The notes under the pieces: model-generated
Seen by the model: only the letters and a program-made list of their open reading frames with translations
What the model was told of the DNA's origin: nothing
Database searches by the model: none
Made by a program: the position numbers and the translations under genes
In this document: positions 7,824 through 16,052 of the stretch, piece by piece
Layout: every line of letters starts with the position of its first letter
Position numbering within the stretch: the stretch's first letter is position 1
Assembly (NCBI RefSeq): GCF_007858285.1
Contig: NZ_VFIL01000017.1
Span: 19,103 to 83,102, forward strand
Direction of reading: 5' to 3'
DNA length: 64,000 bases
From: Pseudomonas brenneri
GTDB taxonomy: Bacteria > Pseudomonadota > Gammaproteobacteria > Pseudomonadales > Pseudomonadaceae

Positions 7824-8933
7824 ATGCACGGCGAATCTCCAATCAAACGTCGCGTATCGCGCAAGATCTGGGTCGGCTCGGTGCCGGTGGGTGGCGATGC
7901 CCCCATCGCCGTACAGAGCATGACCAACAGCGACACCAATGATGTGGCTGCCACCGTGGCCCAGATCAACCGCCTGGAAGCTGCGGGCGTCGATATCGTG
8001 CGGGTTTCCGTGCCGGATATGGACGCCGCCGAAGCCTTCGGTCGCATCAAGCAACTGGTCAAGGTGCCGTTGGTCGCCGACATTCACTTCGACTACAAGA
8101 TCGCTCTGCGCGTGGCCGAACTGGGCGTCGACTGCCTGCGGATCAACCCGGGCAACATCGGTCGCGAAGACCGGGTGCGTGCCGTGGTCGATGCTGCCCG
8201 TGATCGCGGGATCCCGATTCGTATCGGCGTCAACGCCGGCTCCCTGGAAAAAGACCTGCAAAAGAAATATGGCGAGCCTACTCCGGCGGCCCTGGTTGAG
8301 TCGGCACTGCGCCACGTCGAGCACCTCGAACGCCTGAATTTCCAGGACTTCAAGGTCAGCGTAAAGGCTTCCGATGTGTTCATGGCGGTAGAAGCCTACC
8401 GCCTGCTGGCCAAGGAAATCGTGCAGCCGTTGCACCTGGGCATCACCGAAGCCGGTGGTTTGCGTTCAGGCACAGTGAAATCTGCGGTAGGTCTCGGTAT
8501 GCTGCTGGCCGACGGGATTGGCGATACCATTCGCATCTCCCTGGCGGCGGACCCGGTAGAGGAAGTGAAAGTCGGCTACGACATTCTCAAATCCCTGCAT
8601 CTACGCTCCCGTGGCATCAATTTTATTGCCTGCCCGAGCTGCTCGCGGCAGAACTTCGACGTGGTGAAAACCATGAACGAGTTGGAAGTACGCCTGGAAG
8701 ACCTGCTGGTGCCGCTGGATGTCGCAGTCATCGGTTGCGTGGTCAACGGGCCAGGTGAGGCCAAAGAGGCACATGTGGGCCTGACCGGCGGTACCCCGAA
8801 CCTGATTTACATCGACGGCAAGCCGTCGCAGAAGCTGACAAATGACAATCTGGTGGATCAGCTGGAAAAGCTGATCCGCGACAAAGCGGCCGAGAAGGTC
8901 GCCGCAGACGCAGCGCTGATCGCTCGCGGCTGA
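7824..8933 (+). CDS. ispG: 4-hydroxy-3-methylbut-2-enyl-diphosphate synthase IspG
   Basis: IspG is the [4Fe-4S] enzyme of the MEP isoprenoid pathway that converts MEcPP to HMBPP using ferredoxin or flavodoxin electrons. The product is 369 residues. The TIM-barrel part includes VGGDAPIAVQSMTNSDT at the N-terminus. The cluster ligands are the cysteines in ACPSCSRQNFD (about 270-273) and in IGCVVNGPGEA (about 305). It begins 2 nt after rodZ and precedes hisS by 23 nt. Confidence 0.98.
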   Translation: MHGESPIKRRVSRKIWVGSVPVGGDAPIAVQSMTNSDTNDVAATVAQINRLEAAGVDIVRVSVPDMDAAEAFGRIKQLVKVPLVADIHFDYKIALRVAELGVDCLRINPGNIGREDRVRAVVDAARDRGIPIRIGVNAGSLEKDLQKKYGEPTPAALVESALRHVEHLERLNFQDFKVSVKASDVFMAVEAYRLLAKEIVQPLHLGITEAGGLRSGTVKSAVGLGMLLADGIGDTIRISLAADPVEEVKVGYDILKSLHLRSRGINFIACPSCSRQNFDVVKTMNELEVRLEDLLVPLDVAVIGCVVNGPGEAKEAHVGLTGGTPNLIYIDGKPSQKLTNDNLVDQLEKLIRDKAAEKVAADAALIARG

Positions 8934-8956
8934 TTGAACGAATTTAAGGATTTGAT

Positions 8957-10246
8957 GTGAGCAAGTCTCTGCAAGCCATCCGTGGCATGAACGACATCCT
9001 GCCCGAACAGACGCCCCTGTGGCGCTATTTCGAGAGCACGGTCGCGCGCCTGCTGGATAACTACGGTTACAAGCAGATCCGCATGCCGATTGTCGAATTC
9101 ACCGAGCTGTTCAAGCGCTCCATCGGTGAAGTGACCGACATCGTCGAAAAAGAGATGTACACCTTCGAAGACCGCAACGGCGACTCCCTGACCCTGCGTC
9201 CGGAAGGTACCGCCGCGTGCGTGCGCGCCGTGCTTGAGCATGGCATCACCGGTGGTGGCCAGACTCAGAAGCTGTGGTACATCGGCCCGATGTTCCGCCA
9301 CGAACGCCCGCAGAAAGGCCGTTATCGCCAGTTTCACCAGATCGGTTGCGAAGTGTTCAACCTCGATGGTCCGGACATCGACGCCGAACTGATCGTGCTG
9401 ACCTGGCGCCTGTGGGGCCAGTTGGGTATCCGCGACGCGGTCAAGCTTGAACTCAACAGCCTGGGCACCAGCGAATCCCGTGGCCGCTACCGCGAAGCCC
9501 TGGTCGAGTTCCTGTCCGCGCACCTGGACAAGCTCGATGAAGACAGCCAGCGTCGCCTGAAGACCAACCCGTTGCGCGTCCTGGATACCAAGAACGCCGA
9601 TACCCAGGCCATCCTGGTCGACGCGCCGAAAATGGCCGACTACCTGGACGATGAATCCCGCACGCATTTCGAGGGCCTCAAGGCTCGCCTGGATGCGGCC
9701 GGTATTCCCTACGTCATCAACCCCAAGTTGGTGCGTGGCCTCGATTACTACAGCAAGACCGTGTTCGAATGGGTCACCGACAAGCTCGGCGCCCAGGGCA
9801 CCGTGTGTGCCGGTGGTCGCTATGACGGCCTGGTCGAGCAGATGGGCGGCAAGCCGACCACGGGCGTGGGCTTTGCCATGGGCATCGAGCGCCTGATCCT
9901 GCTGCTGGAAACCCTGGAGCAGATCCCCGAAGAAATTTCCCGTCAGGTGGACGTGTACCTGTGCGCCTTTGGCGAGGCGGCCGAACTGGCTGGCCTGGCC
10001 TTGAGCGAGCAATTACGCGACCAACTGCCGAGCCTGCGCCTGCAGGTCAATGCCGGCGCCGGCAGCTTCAAGAGCCAATTCAAGAAAGCCGACAAGAGCG
10101 GTGCGTTGTACGCGCTGATCCTGGGTGATGATGAACTGGCCCAGCAAGTGGTAAGTGTCAAACCCCTGCGTGGCCAGGGCGAACAACAAAGCATTGCCTT
10201 TGATGCGCTAGCAGCGCACTTGGCCACCTGCATCGTGCAGGGTTGA
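8957..10246 (+). CDS. hisS: Histidyl-tRNA synthetase
   Basis: HisS charges tRNA-His. The 429-residue product starts with GTG (TTTAAGGA ribosome site upstream) and shows the class II motifs. Motif 2 region includes YIGPMFRHERPQKGRYRQF (about 113-131). The histidine-specific motif RGLDYYSKTVFEW lies at about 259-271, and motif 3 is GVGFAMGIERL (about 304-314). The C-terminal anticodon-binding domain starts around residue 330. It lies between ispG and yfgM, as in other gammaproteobacteria. Confidence 0.98.
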   Translation: MSKSLQAIRGMNDILPEQTPLWRYFESTVARLLDNYGYKQIRMPIVEFTELFKRSIGEVTDIVEKEMYTFEDRNGDSLTLRPEGTAACVRAVLEHGITGGGQTQKLWYIGPMFRHERPQKGRYRQFHQIGCEVFNLDGPDIDAELIVLTWRLWGQLGIRDAVKLELNSLGTSESRGRYREALVEFLSAHLDKLDEDSQRRLKTNPLRVLDTKNADTQAILVDAPKMADYLDDESRTHFEGLKARLDAAGIPYVINPKLVRGLDYYSKTVFEWVTDKLGAQGTVCAGGRYDGLVEQMGGKPTTGVGFAMGIERLILLLETLEQIPEEISRQVDVYLCAFGEAAELAGLALSEQLRDQLPSLRLQVNAGAGSFKSQFKKADKSGALYALILGDDELAQQVVSVKPLRGQGEQQSIAFDALAAHLATCIVQG

Positions 10247-10287
10247 AGCTGTCAAACAGCCGAATTTAGCGATTAAGGAGTATTGGG

Positions 10288-10929
10288 GTGTCGAGTACTG
10301 AAGATGAGCATCTGGCCGAGTTCAAAGACTGGTGGCAGCGTAACGGCAAACCCCTGGTCACTGGCGGCCTGCTGGCGCTGGTAGTGGTGTTTGGCTGGCA
10401 GGCGTTCCAGAAATATCAGGGCAATCAGTCGCAAGGCGCCTCGATGCTCTATCAGCAACTGCTGGAAACCACGCTGACGCCCACTGGCAAGCCTGACCCT
10501 GCCCAAGTGGCGGACCTGGCCGGCAAGCTGAAAAAAGAATTTGGCGGTAGCACCTACGCCCAATACGGCAGCCTGTTCGTCGCGAAAGTTGCGGTCGATA
10601 CCGGCAAGCTGGATGACGCAGCTTCCGAGCTCAAAGCCGTCGCCGACAAGCCGAACAACCCGACCCTGGGTGAAATCGCACGTCAGCGCCTGGCCCAGGT
10701 CCTGGCTGCACAGAACAAGGCCGACGAAGCACTGAAACTGCTCGACGGCGATGCTGACAAGGCATTTGTAGCCACTCGCGAAGAGCTCAAGGGCGACCTG
10801 CTGGTCCAATTGGGTCGTACCGACGAAGCCAATGCTGCGTACCAAAAAGCCAAGGCTGCGCTGTCTGATGAAGCAGCGGTCGGTGGCTTACAAATCAAGC
10901 TGGACGACCTGGCCAAAGGGGATGCGTGA
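10288..10929 (+). CDS. yfgM: YfgM family periplasmic chaperone (ancillary SecYEG translocon subunit)
   Basis: YfgM is a bitopic inner-membrane protein with a periplasmic TPR-like domain that associates with SecYEG and PpiD. The 213-residue product starts with GTG (AAGGAG 7-8 nt upstream). It has a short cytoplasmic N-terminus, one membrane span (PLVTGGLLALVVVFGWQAF, about residues 18-36) and an Ala/Lys-rich helical-repeat region. The hisS-yfgM-bamB-der order is the classic one. Its 3' end overlaps the start of bamB by 8 bp. Confidence 0.93.
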   Translation: MSSTEDEHLAEFKDWWQRNGKPLVTGGLLALVVVFGWQAFQKYQGNQSQGASMLYQQLLETTLTPTGKPDPAQVADLAGKLKKEFGGSTYAQYGSLFVAKVAVDTGKLDDAASELKAVADKPNNPTLGEIARQRLAQVLAAQNKADEALKLLDGDADKAFVATREELKGDLLVQLGRTDEANAAYQKAKAALSDEAAVGGLQIKLDDLAKGDA

Positions 10930-12073
10930 CGTGATCCGTTGGAAACATGCAGCATTGCTGGCTCTGGCCGTTTTGGCCGCGGGTTGCAGCAGCAACAGCA
11001 AAAAAGAACTGCCTCCGGCCGAGCTGACCAGCTTCAAGGAAGAAGTGGTCCTGCAAAAGCAGTGGAGCCGCTCCATCGGTGACGGTCAGGGCGACACCTA
11101 CAACATGTTGGTACCGGCAATTGACGGTGACAACATTGTGGCCGCTGACGTGACGGGTGTTGTGATCTCCATGGATCGCATGAACGGCGACGTCAAGTGG
11201 AAGAAGGATCTCGAACTGCCTGTTTCCGGCGCCGTCGGCGTGGGTTACGGCATGGTGATGATCGGCACGCTCAAGGGCGAAGTCGTGGCCCTGGATTCGA
11301 GCAACGGTGAAGAGAAATGGCGCGCTCGCGTGACCAGTGAAGTCCTCGCACCGCCTGCCACCAACGGCGATATCGTCGTGGTGCAGACCCAGGATGACCG
11401 TGTTATCGGCCTTGATGCCAACACCGGTGAGCAGCGCTGGCTGTACGACAGCACCCCTGCGGTGTTGACGTTGCGCGGTACCAGTGGTCCGGTTGTGACC
11501 AATAACCTGGCGCTGGCTGGCCTTTCGACCGGTAAAGTGGTCGCCCTGGATACCCAGAACGGCGTGCCGGCCTGGGAATCGCGGGTCGCCATTCCGCAAG
11601 GTCGTTCCGAGTTGGACCGTGTCGTGGACATCGACGGCGGCTTGCTGCTGTCGGGTGAAACCCTGTACGTCGCCACTTACCAGGGCCGTGTTGCGGCGCT
11701 GGACCTGCAAAGCGGCCGCGTCCTCTGGCAGCGTGATGCTTCCAGCTACGCCGGTGTCGCCCAAGGGTTTGGCAGCGTCTACGTGAGCCTGGCATCCGGT
11801 ACCGTTGAAAGCGTCGATGAGCGTTCCACCACAGCCCTGTGGAGCAACGACTCGCTGGCTCGTCGTCAACTGTCGGCTCCGGAAGTGTTCTCCAGCTATG
11901 TAGCGGTAGGCGACCTGGAAGGTTACCTGCACTTGCTGAGCCAGGTGGATGGTCGCTTTGTCGGCCGTGAACGTATCGACAGCGACGGCCTGCGTGCGCG
12001 TCCGCTGGTAGTAGGCAACATGCTTTATGTGTTTGGTAACAGCGGCAAGCTGGAAGCCCTGACCATCAAGTAA
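10922..12073 (+). CDS. bamB: Outer membrane protein assembly factor BamB
   Basis: BamB is the beta-propeller lipoprotein of the BAM complex that supports folding of outer-membrane proteins. From the ATG at 10922 it is 383 residues. It has a short basic N-terminus, a hydrophobic core and a lipobox (LAAGC, cysteine about residue 21). Repeated PQQ-like blades follow, such as GEVVALDSSNGEEKWRARV and GKVVALDTQNGVPAWESRV. A GTG at 10931 is an alternative start. The long upstream extension in the same frame is inside yfgM and was rejected. Confidence 0.95.
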   Translation: MRDVIRWKHAALLALAVLAAGCSSNSKKELPPAELTSFKEEVVLQKQWSRSIGDGQGDTYNMLVPAIDGDNIVAADVTGVVISMDRMNGDVKWKKDLELPVSGAVGVGYGMVMIGTLKGEVVALDSSNGEEKWRARVTSEVLAPPATNGDIVVVQTQDDRVIGLDANTGEQRWLYDSTPAVLTLRGTSGPVVTNNLALAGLSTGKVVALDTQNGVPAWESRVAIPQGRSELDRVVDIDGGLLLSGETLYVATYQGRVAALDLQSGRVLWQRDASSYAGVAQGFGSVYVSLASGTVESVDERSTTALWSNDSLARRQLSAPEVFSSYVAVGDLEGYLHLLSQVDGRFVGRERIDSDGLRARPLVVGNMLYVFGNSGKLEALTIK

Positions 12074-12128
12074 GAACTATGCTTGGGGTAACCCCCAGGC
12101 GGCCCTGCTACAACGCTTTTTGCTTTTT

Positions 12129-12226
12129 GTAGGAGCGAGCTTGCTCGCGAAGGACCTGAGGAGCACGCGTTTAATCAGGTTAAACGCGTTATCGTTAACG
12201 TTCTTCGCGAGCAAGCTCGCTCCTAC
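12129..12226. repeat. REP doublet (REPIN) 1, bamB-der intergenic
   Basis: Two inverted copies of the Pseudomonas REP palindrome lie here, at 12129-12151 (GTAGGAGCGAGCTTGCTCGC + GAA) and 12204-12226 (its reverse complement). The 52-nt interior contains TTATCGTTAACG next to the right-hand copy. The same interior motif occurs in the doublets at 27.1, 34.0 and 37.4 kb. It lies just after the bamB stop, the typical location of such non-autonomous RAYT-mobilised elements. Confidence 0.92.
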
Positions 12227-12279
12227 AGTGATCAGTGTTGTGCAGGGCATGTGGCATTTCAAATGCCGCCCCGAGCACC

Positions 12280-12304
12280 AGCCGCTGCCTTGCAGCGGCT
12301 TTTG
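12280..12304 (+). terminator. Intrinsic terminator after bamB
   Basis: AGCCGCTGC (12280-12288) and GCAGCGGCT (12292-12300) form a 9-bp GC-rich stem with a 3-nt loop, followed by TTTGTATTTT. It ends the rodZ-bamB transcript about 30 nt before the der start, so der may depend on a separate promoter or on readthrough. Confidence 0.75.
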
Positions 12305-12335
12305 TATTTTCTGAAATAACGCAGTGGAGAGCCGC

Positions 12336-13805
12336 ATGGTTCCCGTAATCGCCCTGGTGGGCCGACCTAACGTCGGCAAGTCCACCTTGTTCAACCGCCT
12401 GACCAGGACTCGCGACGCCATCGTCGGCGACTTGTCCGGTCTGACCCGTGATCGCCAATACGGTGAGGCAAAGTGGCAAGGGCGCTCCTACATTATTGTC
12501 GACACCGGTGGTATCTCCGGTGACGAGCATGGCATGGATGAAAAAATGGCCGAGCAGTCGCTGCTGGCCATCGAAGAAGCCGATGTCGTGTTGTTCCTGG
12601 TGGATGCCCGCGCGGGCTACACCGCTGCCGACCAGATGATTGGCGAGCACCTGCGCAAGCGCAACAAGCGTTCCTATCTGATCGCCAACAAGATCGACAA
12701 CATCGATCCTGAGGCGGCCCGAGCCGAATTCAGCCCGATGGGCCTGGGCGACGCGATCCCGGTCGCCGGTGCCCACGGTCGCGGCATCACCCAGATGCTG
12801 GAAATCGCCCTGCGCGACTTCCCCAAGGATGACGACGAAGAAGTTGAAGGCGAAGAAGAAGTCGTTGCCGAAGGTGAGGAAGCCAAGCGCATTCCTGGCC
12901 CAAGCGAAAAAGACGGCATCAAGATCGCTATCATTGGCCGTCCGAACGTCGGCAAGTCGACCCTGGTCAACCGCATGCTCGGTGAAGACCGGGTCATCGT
13001 CTATGACCAGCCAGGCACGACCCGTGACAGCATCTACATCCCGTTCGAGCGTAACGACGAGAAGTACACGCTGATCGACACCGCCGGTGTGCGCAAGCGC
13101 GGCAAGATCCACGAGGAAGTCGAAAAGTTCTCGGTGGTCAAAACCCTGCAGGCGATCAAAGACGCCAACGTGGTGATCTTCGTCATGGACGCCCGCGAAG
13201 GCGTGGTCGACCACGACCTCAACCTGCTGGGCTTTGCCCTGGAGGCCGGTCGGGCATTGGTGATCGCGATCAACAAATGGGACGGCATGACCCCGAGCGA
13301 GCGTGACTTCGTCAAAGTCGAGTTGCAGCGCCGGTTGTTCTTCGTCGACTTCGCCGATATCCACTTCATCTCGGCGCTGCACGGCACCGGTGTGGGCAAC
13401 CTCTACGCGTCGGTACAGAACTCGTTCAAGTCCGCGGTTACCCGCTGGCCAACCAACCGCCTGACCCAGATCCTTGAGGATGCAGTTGGCGAGCACGCGC
13501 CGCCGATGGTCAACAACCGCCGGATCAAACTGCGTTATGCCCACTTGGGTGGTGCCAACCCGCCGATTATCGTGATCCACGGTAACCAGATCGAGAAGGT
13601 GCCAAAGTCCTACGTGCGTTACCTGGAAAACACCTACCGCCGTGTCTTGAAGCTGGTCGGTACGCCGATCCGCATCGAGTTCAAAGGTGGCGATAACCCG
13701 TACGAAGGCAACAAGAACAGCCTGACTGATCGCCAAGTGAACAAGAAACGTCGCTTGATGAGCCACAACAAGAAGGCTGACAAAAAGCGTAAAGACCGCC
13801 GCTGA
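12336..13805 (+). CDS. der: Ribosome biogenesis GTPase Der (EngA)
   Basis: Der is an essential tandem-GTPase protein needed for maturation of the 50S subunit. From the ATG at 12336 it is 489 residues. G domain 1 starts with VGRPNVGKSTLFNRL (about residues 7-21), and G domain 2 with IGRPNVGKSTLVNRM (about 200-214). Both have DxxG and NKxD motifs. An acidic linker (about 165-190) joins them, and the KH-like domain and a Lys/Arg-rich tail (NKKADKKRKDRR) end the protein. A GTG at 12324 is an alternative start, but the ATG gives the family N-terminus. Confidence 0.97.
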   Translation: MVPVIALVGRPNVGKSTLFNRLTRTRDAIVGDLSGLTRDRQYGEAKWQGRSYIIVDTGGISGDEHGMDEKMAEQSLLAIEEADVVLFLVDARAGYTAADQMIGEHLRKRNKRSYLIANKIDNIDPEAARAEFSPMGLGDAIPVAGAHGRGITQMLEIALRDFPKDDDEEVEGEEEVVAEGEEAKRIPGPSEKDGIKIAIIGRPNVGKSTLVNRMLGEDRVIVYDQPGTTRDSIYIPFERNDEKYTLIDTAGVRKRGKIHEEVEKFSVVKTLQAIKDANVVIFVMDAREGVVDHDLNLLGFALEAGRALVIAINKWDGMTPSERDFVKVELQRRLFFVDFADIHFISALHGTGVGNLYASVQNSFKSAVTRWPTNRLTQILEDAVGEHAPPMVNNRRIKLRYAHLGGANPPIIVIHGNQIEKVPKSYVRYLENTYRRVLKLVGTPIRIEFKGGDNPYEGNKNSLTDRQVNKKRRLMSHNKKADKKRKDRR

Positions 13806-13858
13806 TCCCTGTAGGAGCCGGCTTGCCAGCTTCTACATAAGATAGGCGTTACCCAAGA

Positions 13859-13884
13859 AGGGGCTCTGAATGAGCCCTTTTTTG
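13859..13884 (+). terminator. Intrinsic terminator after der
   Basis: GGGGCTC (13860-13866) pairs with GAGCCC (13872-13877) around a TGAAT loop and is followed directly by seven T residues, a textbook Rho-independent terminator. A degenerate REP-like half (GTAGGAGCCGGCTTGCCAGC, 13811-13830) lies between it and the der stop. Confidence 0.88.
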
Positions 13885-13951
13885 TGCCTCACGATTGACC
13901 CCTCGGCGCTTGCAGCTTACAACTTGTAACTCACCGTCAGGGGCCCACCGA

Positions 13952-15100
13952 ATGATCACCAGCAAGCTGCCGAACGTCGGCACCACCATCTTCACCACCA
14001 TGTCGCAACTCGCTGCGCAAACCGGCGCGCTGAATCTGTCCCAGGGCTTCCCCGATTTCAACGGCCCCCAGGCCTTGCTCGATGCGGTGGGCAAGCACGT
14101 TGCCAGTGGCCACAACCAATACGCGCCGATGACCGGCTTGCCGGCCCTGCGCCAGCAAGTGGCGGCCAAGATCGCCCGCAGCTATGGCGTGCAGGTCGAT
14201 CCCGACAGCGAAGTGACCATCACCCCCGGCGCCACCCAGGCGATCTTCTGTGCGATCCAGGCGGTGATCCGCAGTGGTGATGAAGTCATCGTCTTCGATC
14301 CGTGCTACGACAGCTACGAGCCAGCAGTGGAGTTGGCCGGTGGGCGTTGCGTACATGTGCAATTGGGGCAGGAGGACTTCAGCCTGGATTTTGAGCAGAT
14401 CAAGGCTGTGCTGTCACCGCGCACACGCATGATCATCCTCAATACCCCGCACAACCCCAGCGGCGCCCTGATCAGTCGTGCGGAGCTGGACCAATTGGCC
14501 GAGCTGATCCGTGACCGCGATATCTATCTGGTCAGCGATGAGGTCTACGAACACCTGGTATTCGATGGCGTGCCCCACGTCAGCGTTCTGGCCCACGAAG
14601 AGTTGTATCAGCGCGCGTTCGTGGTCAGCTCCTTCGGCAAGACCTATCACGTCACTGGCTGGAAGACCGGCTATGTCGTCGCACCAGCAGCTTTGAGCGC
14701 GGAGTTGCGCAAGGTGCATCAATACGTCAGCTTCTGCGGGGTGACGCCGTTGCAGTACGCCCTGGCCGATTTTATGGCCGAGCACCCGGAGCACGTCGAA
14801 GAGTTACCGGCCTTTTACCAGGCCAAGCGCGACCTGTTCTGTGATTTGTTGGCGCCCTCGCGTTTCAGTTTCACGCGGGTGACCGGTACTTACTTTCAAC
14901 TGGTGGATTACTCACAGATTCGCCCGGACCTGGACGACGTGGCCATGTCGCTATGGATGACCCGCGAGCATGGCGTGGCGACGATTCCGGTCTCGGTGTT
15001 CTACCAGAACCCACCCCAGGGCCAGCGCCTGGTGCGCCTGTGCTTTGCCAAACGCGAGGAGACGCTGCGCCAAGCAGCCGAGAAACTATGCGTGATCTGA
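13952..15100 (+). CDS. Methionine/glutamine-type aminotransferase (YbdL-like, class I PLP)
   Basis: This 382-residue fold-type I aminotransferase resembles E. coli YbdL and the KAT/MtnE-like enzymes. These transaminate methionine, phenylalanine or glutamine with alpha-keto acids, including the keto acid of methionine salvage. Seen are NLSQGFPDFNGPQ at the N-terminus, TPGATQAIFC (PLP phosphate region), LNTPHNPSG, SDEVYEHLVFDG and the PLP-lysine motif SFGKTYHVTGWKTGY (about residue 231). The start is the ATG at 13952. The 3' end overlaps the omega-amidase-like gene by 13 bp, a coupling that suggests a transaminase/omega-amidase pathway. Exact substrate is inferred. Confidence 0.9.
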   Translation: MITSKLPNVGTTIFTTMSQLAAQTGALNLSQGFPDFNGPQALLDAVGKHVASGHNQYAPMTGLPALRQQVAAKIARSYGVQVDPDSEVTITPGATQAIFCAIQAVIRSGDEVIVFDPCYDSYEPAVELAGGRCVHVQLGQEDFSLDFEQIKAVLSPRTRMIILNTPHNPSGALISRAELDQLAELIRDRDIYLVSDEVYEHLVFDGVPHVSVLAHEELYQRAFVVSSFGKTYHVTGWKTGYVVAPAALSAELRKVHQYVSFCGVTPLQYALADFMAEHPEHVEELPAFYQAKRDLFCDLLAPSRFSFTRVTGTYFQLVDYSQIRPDLDDVAMSLWMTREHGVATIPVSVFYQNPPQGQRLVRLCFAKREETLRQAAEKLCVI

Positions 15101-15879
15101 GTGCGTTACCCGACCTGAACATCGCCCTGGTACAGACCACCCTTGCCTGGCATGACCGCCAGGCCAACCTGGAGCATTTCGAGTTGCTGCTGGAGCAGGC
15201 CAGGGGCGCCGACTTGATCGTGCTGCCGGAAATGTTCACCACTGGTTTTTCCATGGAGTCCCAATTGCTGGCCGAAGCCGAAAACGGCCCGACCCATGAG
15301 TGGCTCAAGGCCCAGGCGCAGAAGTACAACGCGGTGATCACCGGCAGTGTGATTATCCAGGCCGCTGATGGCAGCCACCGTAATCGCTTGTTGTGGGCGC
15401 GGCCCGATGGTGAGGTGCTGCACTACGACAAGCGCCACCTGTTTCGCATGGCGGGCGAGCACAATCACTACACCCCTGGCGAGCGTCAGGTGCAGTTCGA
15501 ACTCAAGGGCTGGCGAGTTCGCCCGCTGATCTGCTACGACCTGCGCTTCCCGGTGTGGAGCCGTGATGCCCAGGACACCGACCTGCTGCTGTACACCGCG
15601 AACTGGCCGGGCGCCCGGCGCCAGCACTGGAACCGCCTGTTACCGGCCCGGGCTATCGAGAATCTGTGCTATGTGGCGGCGGTGAACCGGGTAGGCACCG
15701 ACGGCAAGGGTTTTGCCTACACGGGCGACAGCCAGGTCCTGGACTTTCAGGGTGAAAGCCTGTTGAGCGCAGGGGAGGCGGACGGGGTGTTTCAGGTGTG
15801 CCTGGAGGCGGCGCAGTTAGCGGAGTATCGCCAGAAGTTTCCGGCGAATCTGGATGCCGATGCCTTTCAGTTTGTCTGA
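15088..15879 (+). CDS. Carbon-nitrogen hydrolase, omega-amidase type (YafV-like)
   Basis: This is a 263-residue nitrilase-superfamily amidohydrolase of the YafV/Nit2 branch. These enzymes hydrolyse alpha-ketoglutaramate or alpha-ketosuccinamate, the products left when Gln or Asn donates its amino group. The catalytic triad is visible: Glu in LPEMFTTGF (about residue 42), Lys in HYDKRHLF (about 113) and Cys in PLICYDLRFPVWS (about 148). It overlaps the aminotransferase by 13 bp, so the two are almost certainly co-translated. Together they would recycle the keto acid while pulling the transamination forward. Confidence 0.92.
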   Translation: MRDLSALPDLNIALVQTTLAWHDRQANLEHFELLLEQARGADLIVLPEMFTTGFSMESQLLAEAENGPTHEWLKAQAQKYNAVITGSVIIQAADGSHRNRLLWARPDGEVLHYDKRHLFRMAGEHNHYTPGERQVQFELKGWRVRPLICYDLRFPVWSRDAQDTDLLLYTANWPGARRQHWNRLLPARAIENLCYVAAVNRVGTDGKGFAYTGDSQVLDFQGESLLSAGEADGVFQVCLEAAQLAEYRQKFPANLDADAFQFV

Positions 15880-15910
15880 TAAATCTTTGGTGTATGGGAG
15901 ATAGCTATCG

Positions 15911-15970
15911 TGGGCAAGCCCGCTCCCACATTTGGAATGCATTCCCCTGTAGGAGCGGGCTTGCCCGCGA
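15911..15970. repeat. REP-like inverted pair
   Basis: TGGGCAAGCCCGCTCCCA (15911-15928) and GTAGGAGCGGGCTTGCCCGC (15949-15968) are opposed copies of a REP variant (GGGC core instead of GAGC). They are separated by CATTTGGAATGCATTCCCCT. The flank CACATTTGGAATGCATT recurs beside the REP next to the IS element at 63.6 kb. Confidence 0.8.
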
Positions 15971-16002
15971 TGAGGCCATCAGCATAACCACCACTCCAAA
16001 GT

Positions 16003-16036
16003 AAAAGGCCCCTGGGTTCTCACCCAGGGGCCTTTT
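16003..16036. terminator. Bidirectional terminator between the amidase gene and leuA
   Basis: AAAAGGCCCCTGGGT (16003-16017) and ACCCAGGGGCCTTTT (16021-16035) form a perfect 15-bp stem with a short loop. A-runs on one side and T-runs on the other let it work for both convergent transcripts. It lies 17-50 nt past the leuA stop and about 120 nt past the amidase stop. Confidence 0.9.
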
Positions 16037-16052
16037 GCATTGCGGCAGGCTG

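Noticed and set aside
12129..12226. CRISPR-like spaced palindromes
   Set aside because: Only two inverted copies per locus, scattered in four intergenic gaps with no direct array and no cas genes; they are REP doublets.
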